64,000 nucleotides of DNA from JADGQM01 sp964441945 (GTDB lineage Bacteria; Desulfobacterota; Syntrophobacteria; Syntrophobacterales; Syntrophobacteraceae), in contig CAYTWB010000009.1 in NCBI GenBank assembly GCA_964441945.1, positions 1 to 64,000 on the forward strand, read 5' to 3'. The notes beneath the pieces are model-generated. The model worked only from the letters and a program-made list of their open reading frames with translations, did not search any database and had not been told where the DNA came from. Below, piece by piece: positions 51,418 through 59,640 of the stretch. Made by a program: the position numbers and the translations under genes. Positions within the stretch are counted from its first letter, which is position 1; every line of letters starts with the position of its first letter.

Positions 51418-52551
51418 TCAAGGCTTGCCTTTGCGTGCCAGGAACTCCGTCAGGGACTCTATGACAACCTTCAGATCAAATGAGACAGCCAAGACCATTC
51501 CAGACAAAAACACCAAGACAGCAATGATAACAATCAGTTTCAGATTGACCCCTTTTGGGGCGCCCTCTTTTTGTTGCGGTTCTCTCTCCCAGTCGTCTGA
51601 GACCGGATAGTCCAGAATCACACGACCTGGGGGCTCTTCCTCCGGCCTTTCCTGGGCAATCTGAACCGACTGGCAGGCTGCTTCCACAGAAGGTTGCACG
51701 GGAAGAGGAGGGGGCGGCGTTGGGACGACTCTCACGTGAGCCCCCTCACTGTAATTGAAGGCCCTTGAGACGATAGTCTGGTCGATAGAGGTCAGTCCAT
51801 GACTGGCTCCGAGCAACAGACATCCGTCGCATATATTGTTGATGATGCGTGGAATCCCTTTGCTCAGATCGAAAATACTCTGAACGGCATCGTCGGTGAA
51901 CAGCGGCGTCCCCTGTGCACCGGCTCGCACCAGGCGGAAGTAAATGTATTCCCTGGTTTCCTGCAAACTGAGCGGCTCCAGGTAGAACCTTCTCTTTATT
52001 CTTTGATTCAGAGGCTCTAGGAGGTCAATTTTGAGTTTATCGATAAATGACAGATGAGAAAAGAGAACCAGGCGGATCGGATAAAAGCCCTCAATGTTGA
52101 AGTTGGCCAGAAGCCGCAGTTTGGTCAGGGTTGAAATATCCATCTCCTGAACATCATCAACAATGATGCTGATCCCCTTCCTGCTGTTATCCTGCTGATT
52201 TTGAAAAAAAGCGCAGATGAGACTCTGGACGGATGATTCGTCCTCCTGGCCGATAGAGATATCGAGGCAAGAAGCCATGCTCTTCAAAAGCGCCGAATAG
52301 GTATTGCTCGGAGTGGAGACAAAAACAAACGGCAGCTTTCCCCCTTCTTTCAGGGCCTGGACAAGCTTCAGGCAAAGCGTGGTCTTGCCCATTCCATATT
52401 CGCCGCTCAGCAGGAGGAAAGGCTCCCTTGAATTGATGCCGTAAGCAAGGTAATGCCATGCTTCCTTGTGAGATCTCGACTGGAAAAAGACATTGGGCAA
52501 CGGTTGATTGATGAACGCTTCCATTTTCATCTGGTAGAAATCTTTGTACAT
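51418..52551 (-). CDS. ExeA/GspA-like AAA ATPase of the exopolysaccharide locus
   Basis: A 377-residue ATPase. Walker A GEYGMGKTT lies at residues 50-58, and Walker B is ISIIVDDVQEMD. The sensor region GIPRIINNICDGCLLLG follows. After a Pro-rich linker a single transmembrane helix (LKLIVIIAVLVFLSGMVLAV) near the C-terminus anchors it in the inner membrane. Such ATPases recur in polysaccharide loci of the exosortase type, but no exosortase is in the window. It may energise or organise export. Confidence 0.82.
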   Translation of the reverse strand: MYKDFYQMKMEAFINQPLPNVFFQSRSHKEAWHYLAYGINSREPFLLLSGEYGMGKTTLCLKLVQALKEGGKLPFVFVSTPSNTYSALLKSMASCLDISIGQEDESSVQSLICAFFQNQQDNSRKGISIIVDDVQEMDISTLTKLRLLANFNIEGFYPIRLVLFSHLSFIDKLKIDLLEPLNQRIKRRFYLEPLSLQETREYIYFRLVRAGAQGTPLFTDDAVQSIFDLSKGIPRIINNICDGCLLLGASHGLTSIDQTIVSRAFNYSEGAHVRVVPTPPPPLPVQPSVEAACQSVQIAQERPEEEPPGRVILDYPVSDDWEREPQQKEGAPKGVNLKLIVIIAVLVFLSGMVLAVSFDLKVVIESLTEFLARKGKP

Positions 52552-52658
52552 GCATTCTCCCTGCGTAGCGAAACGTTAGGATCTCTGCAAGAAATGATTC
52601 TTGGACCCTCTACGATCAAGGGTCAGAGCTTATATCCTCACTGCATTCGGCGCTGTTG

Positions 52659-54101
52659 TCATGCATGGAGTGTTGAGGAAAGCCCCAGTGGGATCGCTTC
52701 CTCCATTGCCATACGCCCCATTTGCAGGCGGCGGGTCAACCCGTCCGCCAGGCCCCCAAAAGTGAAAAATACAGCGTTGGGAAACAACTGAAACGAGGAA
52801 TCGATAAAGAAATTATTCAGAACATAAACCCCCAATGCAACGCCGATCAACAGGGCCAAGTTGGAATCGATAAACCCGGACTTGGGGAGCCCCAGGAAAA
52901 GGGAATAGACACGTCTAAAGAACAGCACAATAATCCCGAGATAGACGGACACTCCAACCAAACCCAGTTCCACCGCAATGTTGAGCAGTTGAAAGTGCTG
53001 GGTTTGCTCTTCCGCAGTCTCGGGAATGGGAACCAGCCCCTTGTACCTGGCAACAGAAGCCGGGATGAACTGAGCGAGCCCTACTCCAAAAATGGGGTTG
53101 TCCGTAACCATGATCAGGGACCTCTTGACGAGGGCCTCTCGCAATCGGACTTCGGTGACCTGATAGACCCCTCCCTCTCGCCTCTCACTCGATGCAAGCC
53201 TCGGGAGGTTCATCAAGGCGAAGATCAACACGGCTGCAAGCGGAAAAGCGAGGAGCCTCCACTTCGGGAATTCGGTCCGGTAGGCAAGCAGCAGAGTCGC
53301 GAGGGTCAGCAGAAAGCAAAGATAGATGGACCGGGTCAGCGTAAAGAACACAGCCGGGAAAAATATGGACATCAGGAACAGGTGCATCAGTCTCGCGAAC
53401 CCCCGCTTAAACGCCAGGAGGTGGACCCCGCAGATGAACCCGATGATCAGGGTGAAGCCGTTGAGGGCGCTGTTGAGGAATGGCCCCCGAGCTCGATCCA
53501 GGTGAAGCCATACTTTTGGATCATTGATAAAGCGGGGGTAAACATACTGCCGAAGATCATAGAACTCGAAGAAGGCCATGATCCCAAGATAGAGAGCCAG
53601 GTAAAAAAGCGCCTGGAAAAGAAAGGCTATATCCCTTTCGGCAACCAGGTATTGCTTCGCAAACAGAAAAGCTGCGACGGGAAACAGATAAGCTGAAATG
53701 AATATATTCCAGGGCGATGGGTCCTTGGGAGATGTGGGCGCAAACCCATGGACGGTCATCGAGACCACACAGATGAGGCAAAGCAGGAAAAGCAACAGCT
53801 CCACAGATCGCTTTCCACGATCAATCAAAGAATCGGAAACAAGACCTGCAGCAAGGATGAAGAGGACGGCGATGAACAGGGCACGCTCGATCGTGAGGTC
53901 AAAGAGACCTGCAAACTTGTATTGGTAAAAGCTACGCCCCCACATGGCCGCCGCAACGAGCCAAAATGAAAAAAGGAACGCTCGGATTGATACCGGTGGG
54001 ACATTTGCTGAGGAGGGATGCGAGGAGCGATGGAAAAAAAACGCTGTCACGACAATCGAAAAGATGATCAGCAAGATTAGGGCAACCACCATCCTCGTCA
54101 T
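52659..54101 (-). CDS. O-antigen ligase / polysaccharide polymerase-like membrane protein
   Basis: A 480-residue protein with ~12 transmembrane helices. The Wzy_C domain shows RGPFLNSALNGFTLIIGFIC, TLTRSIYLCFLL and the large periplasmic loop with TDNPIFGVGLAQFIP and HFQLLNIAVELGLVG, which carries the conserved histidine. It should polymerise repeat units or ligate glycan outside the inner membrane. Its start overlaps the Wzz gene end by four bases. In a Wza/Wzz locus the polymerase role (Wzy) is more likely than ligation. Confidence 0.82.
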   Translation of the reverse strand: MTRMVVALILLIIFSIVVTAFFFHRSSHPSSANVPPVSIRAFLFSFWLVAAAMWGRSFYQYKFAGLFDLTIERALFIAVLFILAAGLVSDSLIDRGKRSVELLLFLLCLICVVSMTVHGFAPTSPKDPSPWNIFISAYLFPVAAFLFAKQYLVAERDIAFLFQALFYLALYLGIMAFFEFYDLRQYVYPRFINDPKVWLHLDRARGPFLNSALNGFTLIIGFICGVHLLAFKRGFARLMHLFLMSIFFPAVFFTLTRSIYLCFLLTLATLLLAYRTEFPKWRLLAFPLAAVLIFALMNLPRLASSERREGGVYQVTEVRLREALVKRSLIMVTDNPIFGVGLAQFIPASVARYKGLVPIPETAEEQTQHFQLLNIAVELGLVGVSVYLGIIVLFFRRVYSLFLGLPKSGFIDSNLALLIGVALGVYVLNNFFIDSSFQLFPNAVFFTFGGLADGLTRRLQMGRMAMEEAIPLGLSSTLHA

Positions 54102-55519
54102 CCAACCTTGGGGATTGAGCCCAGCATAGGAACATTGAGATATCGTTCAATATCCTGGGGTTTCTTGATTGTATGATCGAAATAGTCCACCGTAACGGCA
54201 GCGGCGACACCCAGGAAAATGCCCGCAAGGAAACCCAGGATGAATATCGCCGGCCTGTCGGGTTTGAAGGGTGCACCGGGTACGGATGGCTCGTCGACCA
54301 GGGTCAAACGCTGTTTTGAACTATTGAGGGAATGAGCCAGTCGTGCCTGCTCCATCTGGTTTCGAACATTGACATAGGCATCCTTGGCCAGCTGGTATTG
54401 TTGCCGTTTCTGCTCGTATTCGGACCTCTCCTCGATCGTCGAGGTGATTCGATCCTTCAAAAATCGTATGGTCTTCTCCAGCTCCTGGAGTCTTGCAGCG
54501 ATGGCCTCAGCATTCATCTTCTGGGCACGAATGGTCCGAGCCAGTTCTTGTTTCATAGAATCCACAGTGAGACTTATCTCTTTCTCGGCCTGTTTGACCG
54601 GGCCAAACTGGCCAGTGAACTGCGATTTCATCTCGTTCATCAGGATCTGAAGCATGGCCACCTTGTTCTTGTAGATGGCGATGGTGCGACCCGCCTGATC
54701 CATCTCTGTGGGGACCGCGGGAATGCTGGTGCTCTTTTCCTCCACCTGCAACCCCTCGATGGCCACGTTCACACCGGCAAGCTCTTCCTGCAGTTCGTAA
54801 TACTTGCGTGTAAACTGTGTCAAAAGGGAAGCCGGTCCAACTTCGGGAGAGCCGCCGCTTGTTTCCAGGTTGAGGATATCGACCAGGGCCGCTGCCTTTT
54901 GCCTTTCGTAGTCCCTCAGGATTTTCTCTTTTTCCATCATGTCTGCGTGGAGCGCGGCTGTTTGATCCTTGAAAAAGTCGAAAGAGTAGCTCGTTCGTGA
55001 TTTGTACAGCTCATTATAGGCTTCCAGGTAAGAGTCTGCTATGGTCCTTACCATTTCGGTCACCATCAGCGGATCGTTGCCTTTGTAGCTCACATAAAAG
55101 ACGCTTGTTTCCTCAAACGATTCACCGGCGGGAGGGGTTACTTCAACCTCCTTGCGGATTTCCTCCACGCGTTTGGGAACACTTGCCGGCTCTAAATCGG
55201 GAAGCGTTTTCCCCACCACTTTCTGCAGCACACGTGTAGAGAGGACGAGCTGTTTTTGTTCCTCCAGCACACGTCTGGCCAAGTTTTTATAATCGTAGGA
55301 CCTTTCCTGCTGTAAAGGATCAATCGCCTGCGGGACAAAGATGGAGAACTTCGCCGTGGAGCGGTAGATCGAGGGCAGGAGCACGGCCAGGATTGCAGAA
55401 CATAAAAACACGGGAATAAAGATGGAGAGTACGATTCTCTTCCGTTCAAACACGATGTAGATGAACTCCCGTAGGGCGTTTTCCTTGTCCTGCTGAAAGC
55501 GCAAAATGTCGTTAACCAT
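54098..55519 (-). CDS. polysaccharide chain-length determinant / co-polymerase (Wzz type)
   Basis: A 473-residue inner-membrane protein. A first helix (IVLSIFIPVFLCSAILAVLL) lies near 35-55, a long periplasmic coiled-coil (YYELQEELAGVNVAIEG through ELEKTIRFLKDRITSTIEE) in the middle, then the proline-rich PSVPGAPFKPDRPAIFILGF before the second helix. A short cytoplasmic tail follows. This is the PCP-2a layout without its own kinase domain; the separate ParA-like protein would fill that slot. GGAAGG precedes the ATG. It follows wza with a ~27-base gap. Confidence 0.88.
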   Translation of the reverse strand: MVNDILRFQQDKENALREFIYIVFERKRIVLSIFIPVFLCSAILAVLLPSIYRSTAKFSIFVPQAIDPLQQERSYDYKNLARRVLEEQKQLVLSTRVLQKVVGKTLPDLEPASVPKRVEEIRKEVEVTPPAGESFEETSVFYVSYKGNDPLMVTEMVRTIADSYLEAYNELYKSRTSYSFDFFKDQTAALHADMMEKEKILRDYERQKAAALVDILNLETSGGSPEVGPASLLTQFTRKYYELQEELAGVNVAIEGLQVEEKSTSIPAVPTEMDQAGRTIAIYKNKVAMLQILMNEMKSQFTGQFGPVKQAEKEISLTVDSMKQELARTIRAQKMNAEAIAARLQELEKTIRFLKDRITSTIEERSEYEQKRQQYQLAKDAYVNVRNQMEQARLAHSLNSSKQRLTLVDEPSVPGAPFKPDRPAIFILGFLAGIFLGVAAAVTVDYFDHTIKKPQDIERYLNVPMLGSIPKVG

Positions 55520-55546
55520 GATCAACCTTCCGTTTGCCGACAAGAA

Positions 55547-56701
55547 TCATCTGACGACTTCAGAAACCACAGGGTTGATATTATAGGCGGCCGTGAAATT
55601 AGCCATAAAAGGCAATACGGCATAGACACCCTTAGTGAAGAACAGCTCAGCAAATTCGTCGAATTTAGCGAGCTTTCCCTTGGGTACAAAGACTATATCC
55701 GCAGGCTTCAGCCTCAGGTCCGCATAGGTGTGTCCCCGTTCAATTACAGGCTCCAGATCCACTTTGACCGCGATGGGCCGCTCCAAACCGTCGTTGCGAA
55801 AGATGACGACTTCTCCGATGTTGGCCGTCTTCTTGATTCCACCGGCTGCACTCAGCCCATCCAACAGGGTCATCCTGCTCTGCATGGGGATCGGCCCCTG
55901 GCGCTCCACCTCACCCAAAACATAGATCTTTGAAAAATGTATCTCCTGAAGGATCATTGTTGCATCGAGGTTCCTTATGTTCTGAGCATACTTCTCGTTA
56001 ACCGTTTTCTGTAGCTCGGAAAGGGTATATCCCTCAGCCTGTACATTCCCGATAATAGGGAGTGCAATCCGGCCGTCGGGCGCTACCGGTGCAATCTTGC
56101 TCTGTCCGCGTGCAGCCGTTGTGATCGCCTTTTTGAGCTCGTCGATCTTTACGTTGAATTCCTCCAGGGCCACCGTAATTGAGGGATTGTCCAGGTATTT
56201 TCGGTATTCCTTGTCGAGCAGCGCGGCCAGTTCCAGGGGTGTCTTGGACTCTGCCTGGACCTCGCCGACGAGAGGGACCGTGATCTTGCCGTCGGTGCGC
56301 ACCAACACCGTTGAGTTGAACTGTGGATAGTACGGCAAAGTGATGCTGACCTTGTCCTGAACCTCAAGGCGATAGGCACCGGGGTTTTTTTCATAGCGGA
56401 TGTTATACACTACTTCCAGCACATCCCCGGGCCCAATGCGATACTCCGGCACATATGGGACCGAAATCTCTTCCATGATTTGATAGTCCGGATGGGTAGC
56501 GGCTTTCTCCGGCGTCATCGTCAGCATTGTCTCGACTTTGTTGAGCTCCTTGACATCCTCCGGGCGCTGTACCCAGACATCATACTTCTGATCTCTCTTG
56601 TCAGCGCTGCTGCATGAGACGCACAGCAAGGCCAGTAGCGAGAGGGCAATCATAAAAAGCCAATCTTTCCGAACACAACACTTTCCCTTGCTCACAATCA
56701 T
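55547..56701 (-). CDS. outer-membrane polysaccharide export lipoprotein (Wza type)
   Basis: About 384 residues. A signal with lipobox (FMIALSLLALLCVSC) anchors it. The export domain opens YRIGPGDVLEVVYNIRYE, followed by VRTDGKITVPLVGEVQAESKT and two SLBB-type repeats (VAPDGRIALPIIGNVQAEG, IYVLGEVERQGPIPM). The start MIVSKGKCC at 56701 has AGGGGA upstream; the much longer open frame upstream is rejected. It is the first gene of the exopolysaccharide locus. Confidence 0.88.
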   Translation of the reverse strand: MIVSKGKCCVRKDWLFMIALSLLALLCVSCSSADKRDQKYDVWVQRPEDVKELNKVETMLTMTPEKAATHPDYQIMEEISVPYVPEYRIGPGDVLEVVYNIRYEKNPGAYRLEVQDKVSITLPYYPQFNSTVLVRTDGKITVPLVGEVQAESKTPLELAALLDKEYRKYLDNPSITVALEEFNVKIDELKKAITTAARGQSKIAPVAPDGRIALPIIGNVQAEGYTLSELQKTVNEKYAQNIRNLDATMILQEIHFSKIYVLGEVERQGPIPMQSRMTLLDGLSAAGGIKKTANIGEVVIFRNDGLERPIAVKVDLEPVIERGHTYADLRLKPADIVFVPKGKLAKFDEFAELFFTKGVYAVLPFMANFTAAYNINPVVSEVVR

Positions 56702-57230
56702 CCTAGTGATCCCCTGGCCGGTACTTTCACTCAAAACCCCTGAAGAATATCCCCTAAGCTCTACTATCCCGGCAGCCCGGTGAAGCTTTTCCAGGCACAT
56801 TGCAGCCGGAAGCCGGGGTCCGCAAAACCCCGAAGGACCTGGTTTCCGGCCTTTGCCGGAATGACGCAATATGATTCTGAAGAACTTCTTGGACACACTC
56901 TTAAGGAAAAGCCGAACCGAACCCACCCCCGCTATCAGAGATAACAGTAGAGTCAAAATTGATCAACAAAAAAAAACCTGGAATTCCAGCCGTGCAATAT
57001 GTTCATTTATTCTGCATAATCAACATGATGTAAACAGGCGTCTTATGTTGTGGGAAACGCAATTCCTATCTCTCAAACCTTTGGTTTGGACCGAGTCTTT
57101 TTCTTGTGTCCGGAATATGCTAAGAATAGGTCCTTGAACGGATCACGGTCTGCTGGATGATGAGACGGAAATGCCGGAAGGGGAGTTCAGAGGTAAGAAG
57201 GGCTTGCTCGCCTGACCTGAGGTGCTGTTG
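56702..57230. other. 529-base divergent intergenic region
   Basis: It separates the exopolysaccharide locus (minus) from the penicillin-binding protein gene (plus). It holds a REP-like unit at 56839-56866, a perfect 12-base palindrome CTGGAATTCCAG (56978-56989) beside an A-run, an AT-rich core, and the inverted repeat CAAACC-TTT-GGTTTG (57074-57088). The palindromes are candidate operators for one of the flanking operons. No gene and no clear -35/-10 pair were found. Confidence 0.5.
56839..56866. repeat. REP-like unit, partner of 34745
   Basis: This 28-base unit ending GCCGGAATGACG matches the left half of the element at 34745-34772 in inverse orientation at 24 of 28 positions. It appears as a single half-element rather than a pair. 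Confidence 0.6.
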
Positions 57231-59615
57231 ATGAAGCGCTCGACTGTTCATAATCGAATACCCAAGAAACAGAGTTACACCCGGCTACTGACCTCTATTG
57301 TCCTCTCTATCGTGATAGGCTCTATGGTGGCGGCAGGATTGGCTCTTGCCGTCTTCTATATCGAGCTGAATCGTTCACTTCCAAGTACCCAGTCACTCAA
57401 GAACTACCATCCGCCACTGGTTTCGAGCCTCTATGCCTCGGACGGGTCACTCATAGCGGAATTCTACGTCGAACGCCGTTACCTGGTGCCGTTGAAAGAT
57501 ATGCCGCCACATCTCATCAAGGCTTTCCTAGCGTCTGAAGATGTTCGATTCTATGAACACGGGGGGGTAGACCTTCTGGGGATCTTCCGCGCATTGCTGA
57601 AAAACCTTGAAGCCGGGGAAATCGTTCAAGGGGGAAGCACGATCACGCAGCAGGTGGTGAAATCGCTCCTGCTTACGCCTGAAAAGACCTGGATGCGCAA
57701 GATAAGAGAGGCTGTACTGGCCTATAGGATTGACCATTCTCTGACCAAAGATGAAATCCTTTACCTCTATTTGAACCAGATCTATTTCGGAGCCGGCGCC
57801 TACGGGGTAGAAGCTGCAGCCCGGACTTACTTTGACAGGCATGTCGGGGAGCTGAGCCTTGCCCAGGCTGCCATGCTCGCCGGTTTGCCCAAGGCGCCAA
57901 GCCGATTTTCGCCGATTCAGCACTATTCGGTTGCAAGAGAGCGCCAGGAGTATGTTTTGAAGAGAATGGCCGAAGTGGGATTCATCACCTCCGACCAGGC
58001 CAAGATGGCCCTCGCCGAGCAACTCCGGTTTGCCAAACCCAGGCAGTGGACCTTGAAATCCCTCAATTCATTCACCGAAGAAGTCCGCAGGCAGCTGGAA
58101 GCACGCTATGGGCGGGATGGGCTCTATAAGGAGGGAATGTCCATTCATACCACGATGGATGTGAGAGCACAGGAAATTGCCAAAAAAGCCCTGGATATCG
58201 GACTGAGGGAGCTCGATAAACGTCACAGTCGGTACCGCGGCGTCAATCTGAACGTGCCGCAGGACGACTGGCCGGGTGCTTTGAAGGTCCTTGCGGAAAG
58301 AAACGGCACCCTGACCCAGGGGCAGGTCGTGGCAGCCCTGGTCACCGCCTATGACCCCAGAACCAGGATTTGCCGGCTGGCGTTGGGGAGTGCACAGGGG
58401 ACTTTGCCGCCTTCAGGATGGCAATGGACGCAGATTTCCGACAAACGGGCTGCAAAGATATTCCGCACAGGAGATCTGATCCGTGTTCGCCTCGACAAGC
58501 TTCAGGAGGACAAGAGCTGGCAGACGATCCTGGAACAGGACCCCGGGATGGAAGGGGCGCTCATGGCAATGGTCCCCGAAACCGGAAGGGTCCTCTGCAT
58601 GGTTGGGGGCAGGGACTTTGAGAAGAGCCAGTTCAATCGTTGTACCCAGGCGATCAGGCAACCGGGTTCAGCCTTCAAGCCGGTTATCTACTCGGCCGCT
58701 CTCGATAAGGGGTTTAACGAGGCTTCCGTTCTGATCGATTCACCCATTGCGTTCGATGATCACAGCCTCAAAGGGCCCTGGAAACCGGCCAACTACGACC
58801 AGCACTTCTGGGGACCGATCCTTTTACGCAAGGCACTGATTCACTCGAGAAATGTCGTGACCGTCAAGCTCCTGAATCAAATCGGCGTGAACTATGCCAT
58901 AAACTATGCCCGGCTGCTTGGCGTCAAGTCCCCTCTGACCCCCACCCTGGCGCTCGCGTTGGGTGCATCGGGCGTTACGCTCGAAGAGCTCCTCACAGCC
59001 TATTCGCCCTTTATCAATCAAGGGGAACGGGTTGAAGCGTATCTGATCGAGAAGATCTTTGATCGCAAGGGCCGCCTGGTGGAGGATCATCAGGTAGTCC
59101 GAGAGAGCGTAATCTCCCCGCAGACGGCCTACATCATGACTCACCTGCTTCAGGGGGTCATCGAAGAGGGGACCGGCCAGAAGGCCAAGGAGCTTGGCCG
59201 GCCGGCAGGAGGTAAGACCGGGACGACCAATGAAATGAAAGACGCCTGGTTTATCGGCTACACCCCTTCCACGCTGGCCGGAGTCTGGGTGGGTTATGAC
59301 GATCACACCATATCCCTTGGAAAAGGAGAAACGGGAGGCCGGGCCGCCTGTCCGATCTGGCTGTACTTCATGAAGGAATGGCTGAAGAACGAGCCGGTCG
59401 AAAGCTTTCCCATTCCTGACGGCGTGGTGTTTGCCAGAGTGAACGCAGGCAGCGGCCTGGTCACCAGAGCGGACGATCCGGGCGGCGTTTATGCGGCTTT
59501 TTCCGGTAGTCCGCCTACGACAGCCCATCAATACACTGAACCGGGGGAGACTTCCGCTTCCCCCTATGTGCCGGCATCCGCTTCGGAATCCTTCTTCAAG
59601 TCCGACCTCTTCTAA
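57231..59615 (+). CDS. mrcA: class A penicillin-binding protein (PBP1a type)
   Basis: A 794-residue bifunctional peptidoglycan synthase. A transmembrane helix lies near the N-terminus (IVLSIVIGSMVAAGLALAVF). The GT51 domain has the catalytic glutamate in LASEDVRFYEHGGVD and GGSTITQQVVKSLLL. The transpeptidase domain shows SxxK in RQPGSAFKPVIY, SxN in IHSRNVVTVKLL and KTG in AGGKTGTTNEMK. An OB-like insert lies between them. ATG at 57231 follows GAGG. The C-terminal ~50 residues are a low-complexity Ser/Pro tail. Confidence 0.93.
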   Translation: MKRSTVHNRIPKKQSYTRLLTSIVLSIVIGSMVAAGLALAVFYIELNRSLPSTQSLKNYHPPLVSSLYASDGSLIAEFYVERRYLVPLKDMPPHLIKAFLASEDVRFYEHGGVDLLGIFRALLKNLEAGEIVQGGSTITQQVVKSLLLTPEKTWMRKIREAVLAYRIDHSLTKDEILYLYLNQIYFGAGAYGVEAAARTYFDRHVGELSLAQAAMLAGLPKAPSRFSPIQHYSVARERQEYVLKRMAEVGFITSDQAKMALAEQLRFAKPRQWTLKSLNSFTEEVRRQLEARYGRDGLYKEGMSIHTTMDVRAQEIAKKALDIGLRELDKRHSRYRGVNLNVPQDDWPGALKVLAERNGTLTQGQVVAALVTAYDPRTRICRLALGSAQGTLPPSGWQWTQISDKRAAKIFRTGDLIRVRLDKLQEDKSWQTILEQDPGMEGALMAMVPETGRVLCMVGGRDFEKSQFNRCTQAIRQPGSAFKPVIYSAALDKGFNEASVLIDSPIAFDDHSLKGPWKPANYDQHFWGPILLRKALIHSRNVVTVKLLNQIGVNYAINYARLLGVKSPLTPTLALALGASGVTLEELLTAYSPFINQGERVEAYLIEKIFDRKGRLVEDHQVVRESVISPQTAYIMTHLLQGVIEEGTGQKAKELGRPAGGKTGTTNEMKDAWFIGYTPSTLAGVWVGYDDHTISLGKGETGGRAACPIWLYFMKEWLKNEPVESFPIPDGVVFARVNAGSGLVTRADDPGGVYAAFSGSPPTTAHQYTEPGETSASPYVPASASESFFKSDLF

Positions 59616-59640
59616 GAGTCGGCGGCCCGCCTGGAGCTCA

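Noticed and set aside
52722..53696. 324-codon plus-strand frame opposite the polymerase gene
   Set aside because: Its highly charged, Gln/Glu/Lys-rich product is the expected shadow of a hydrophobic membrane protein.
47955..56701. Complete exosortase (XrtA) system
   Set aside because: The ExeA-type ATPase and Wza/Wzz resemble such loci, but no exosortase or PEP-CTERM protein gene is in the window.
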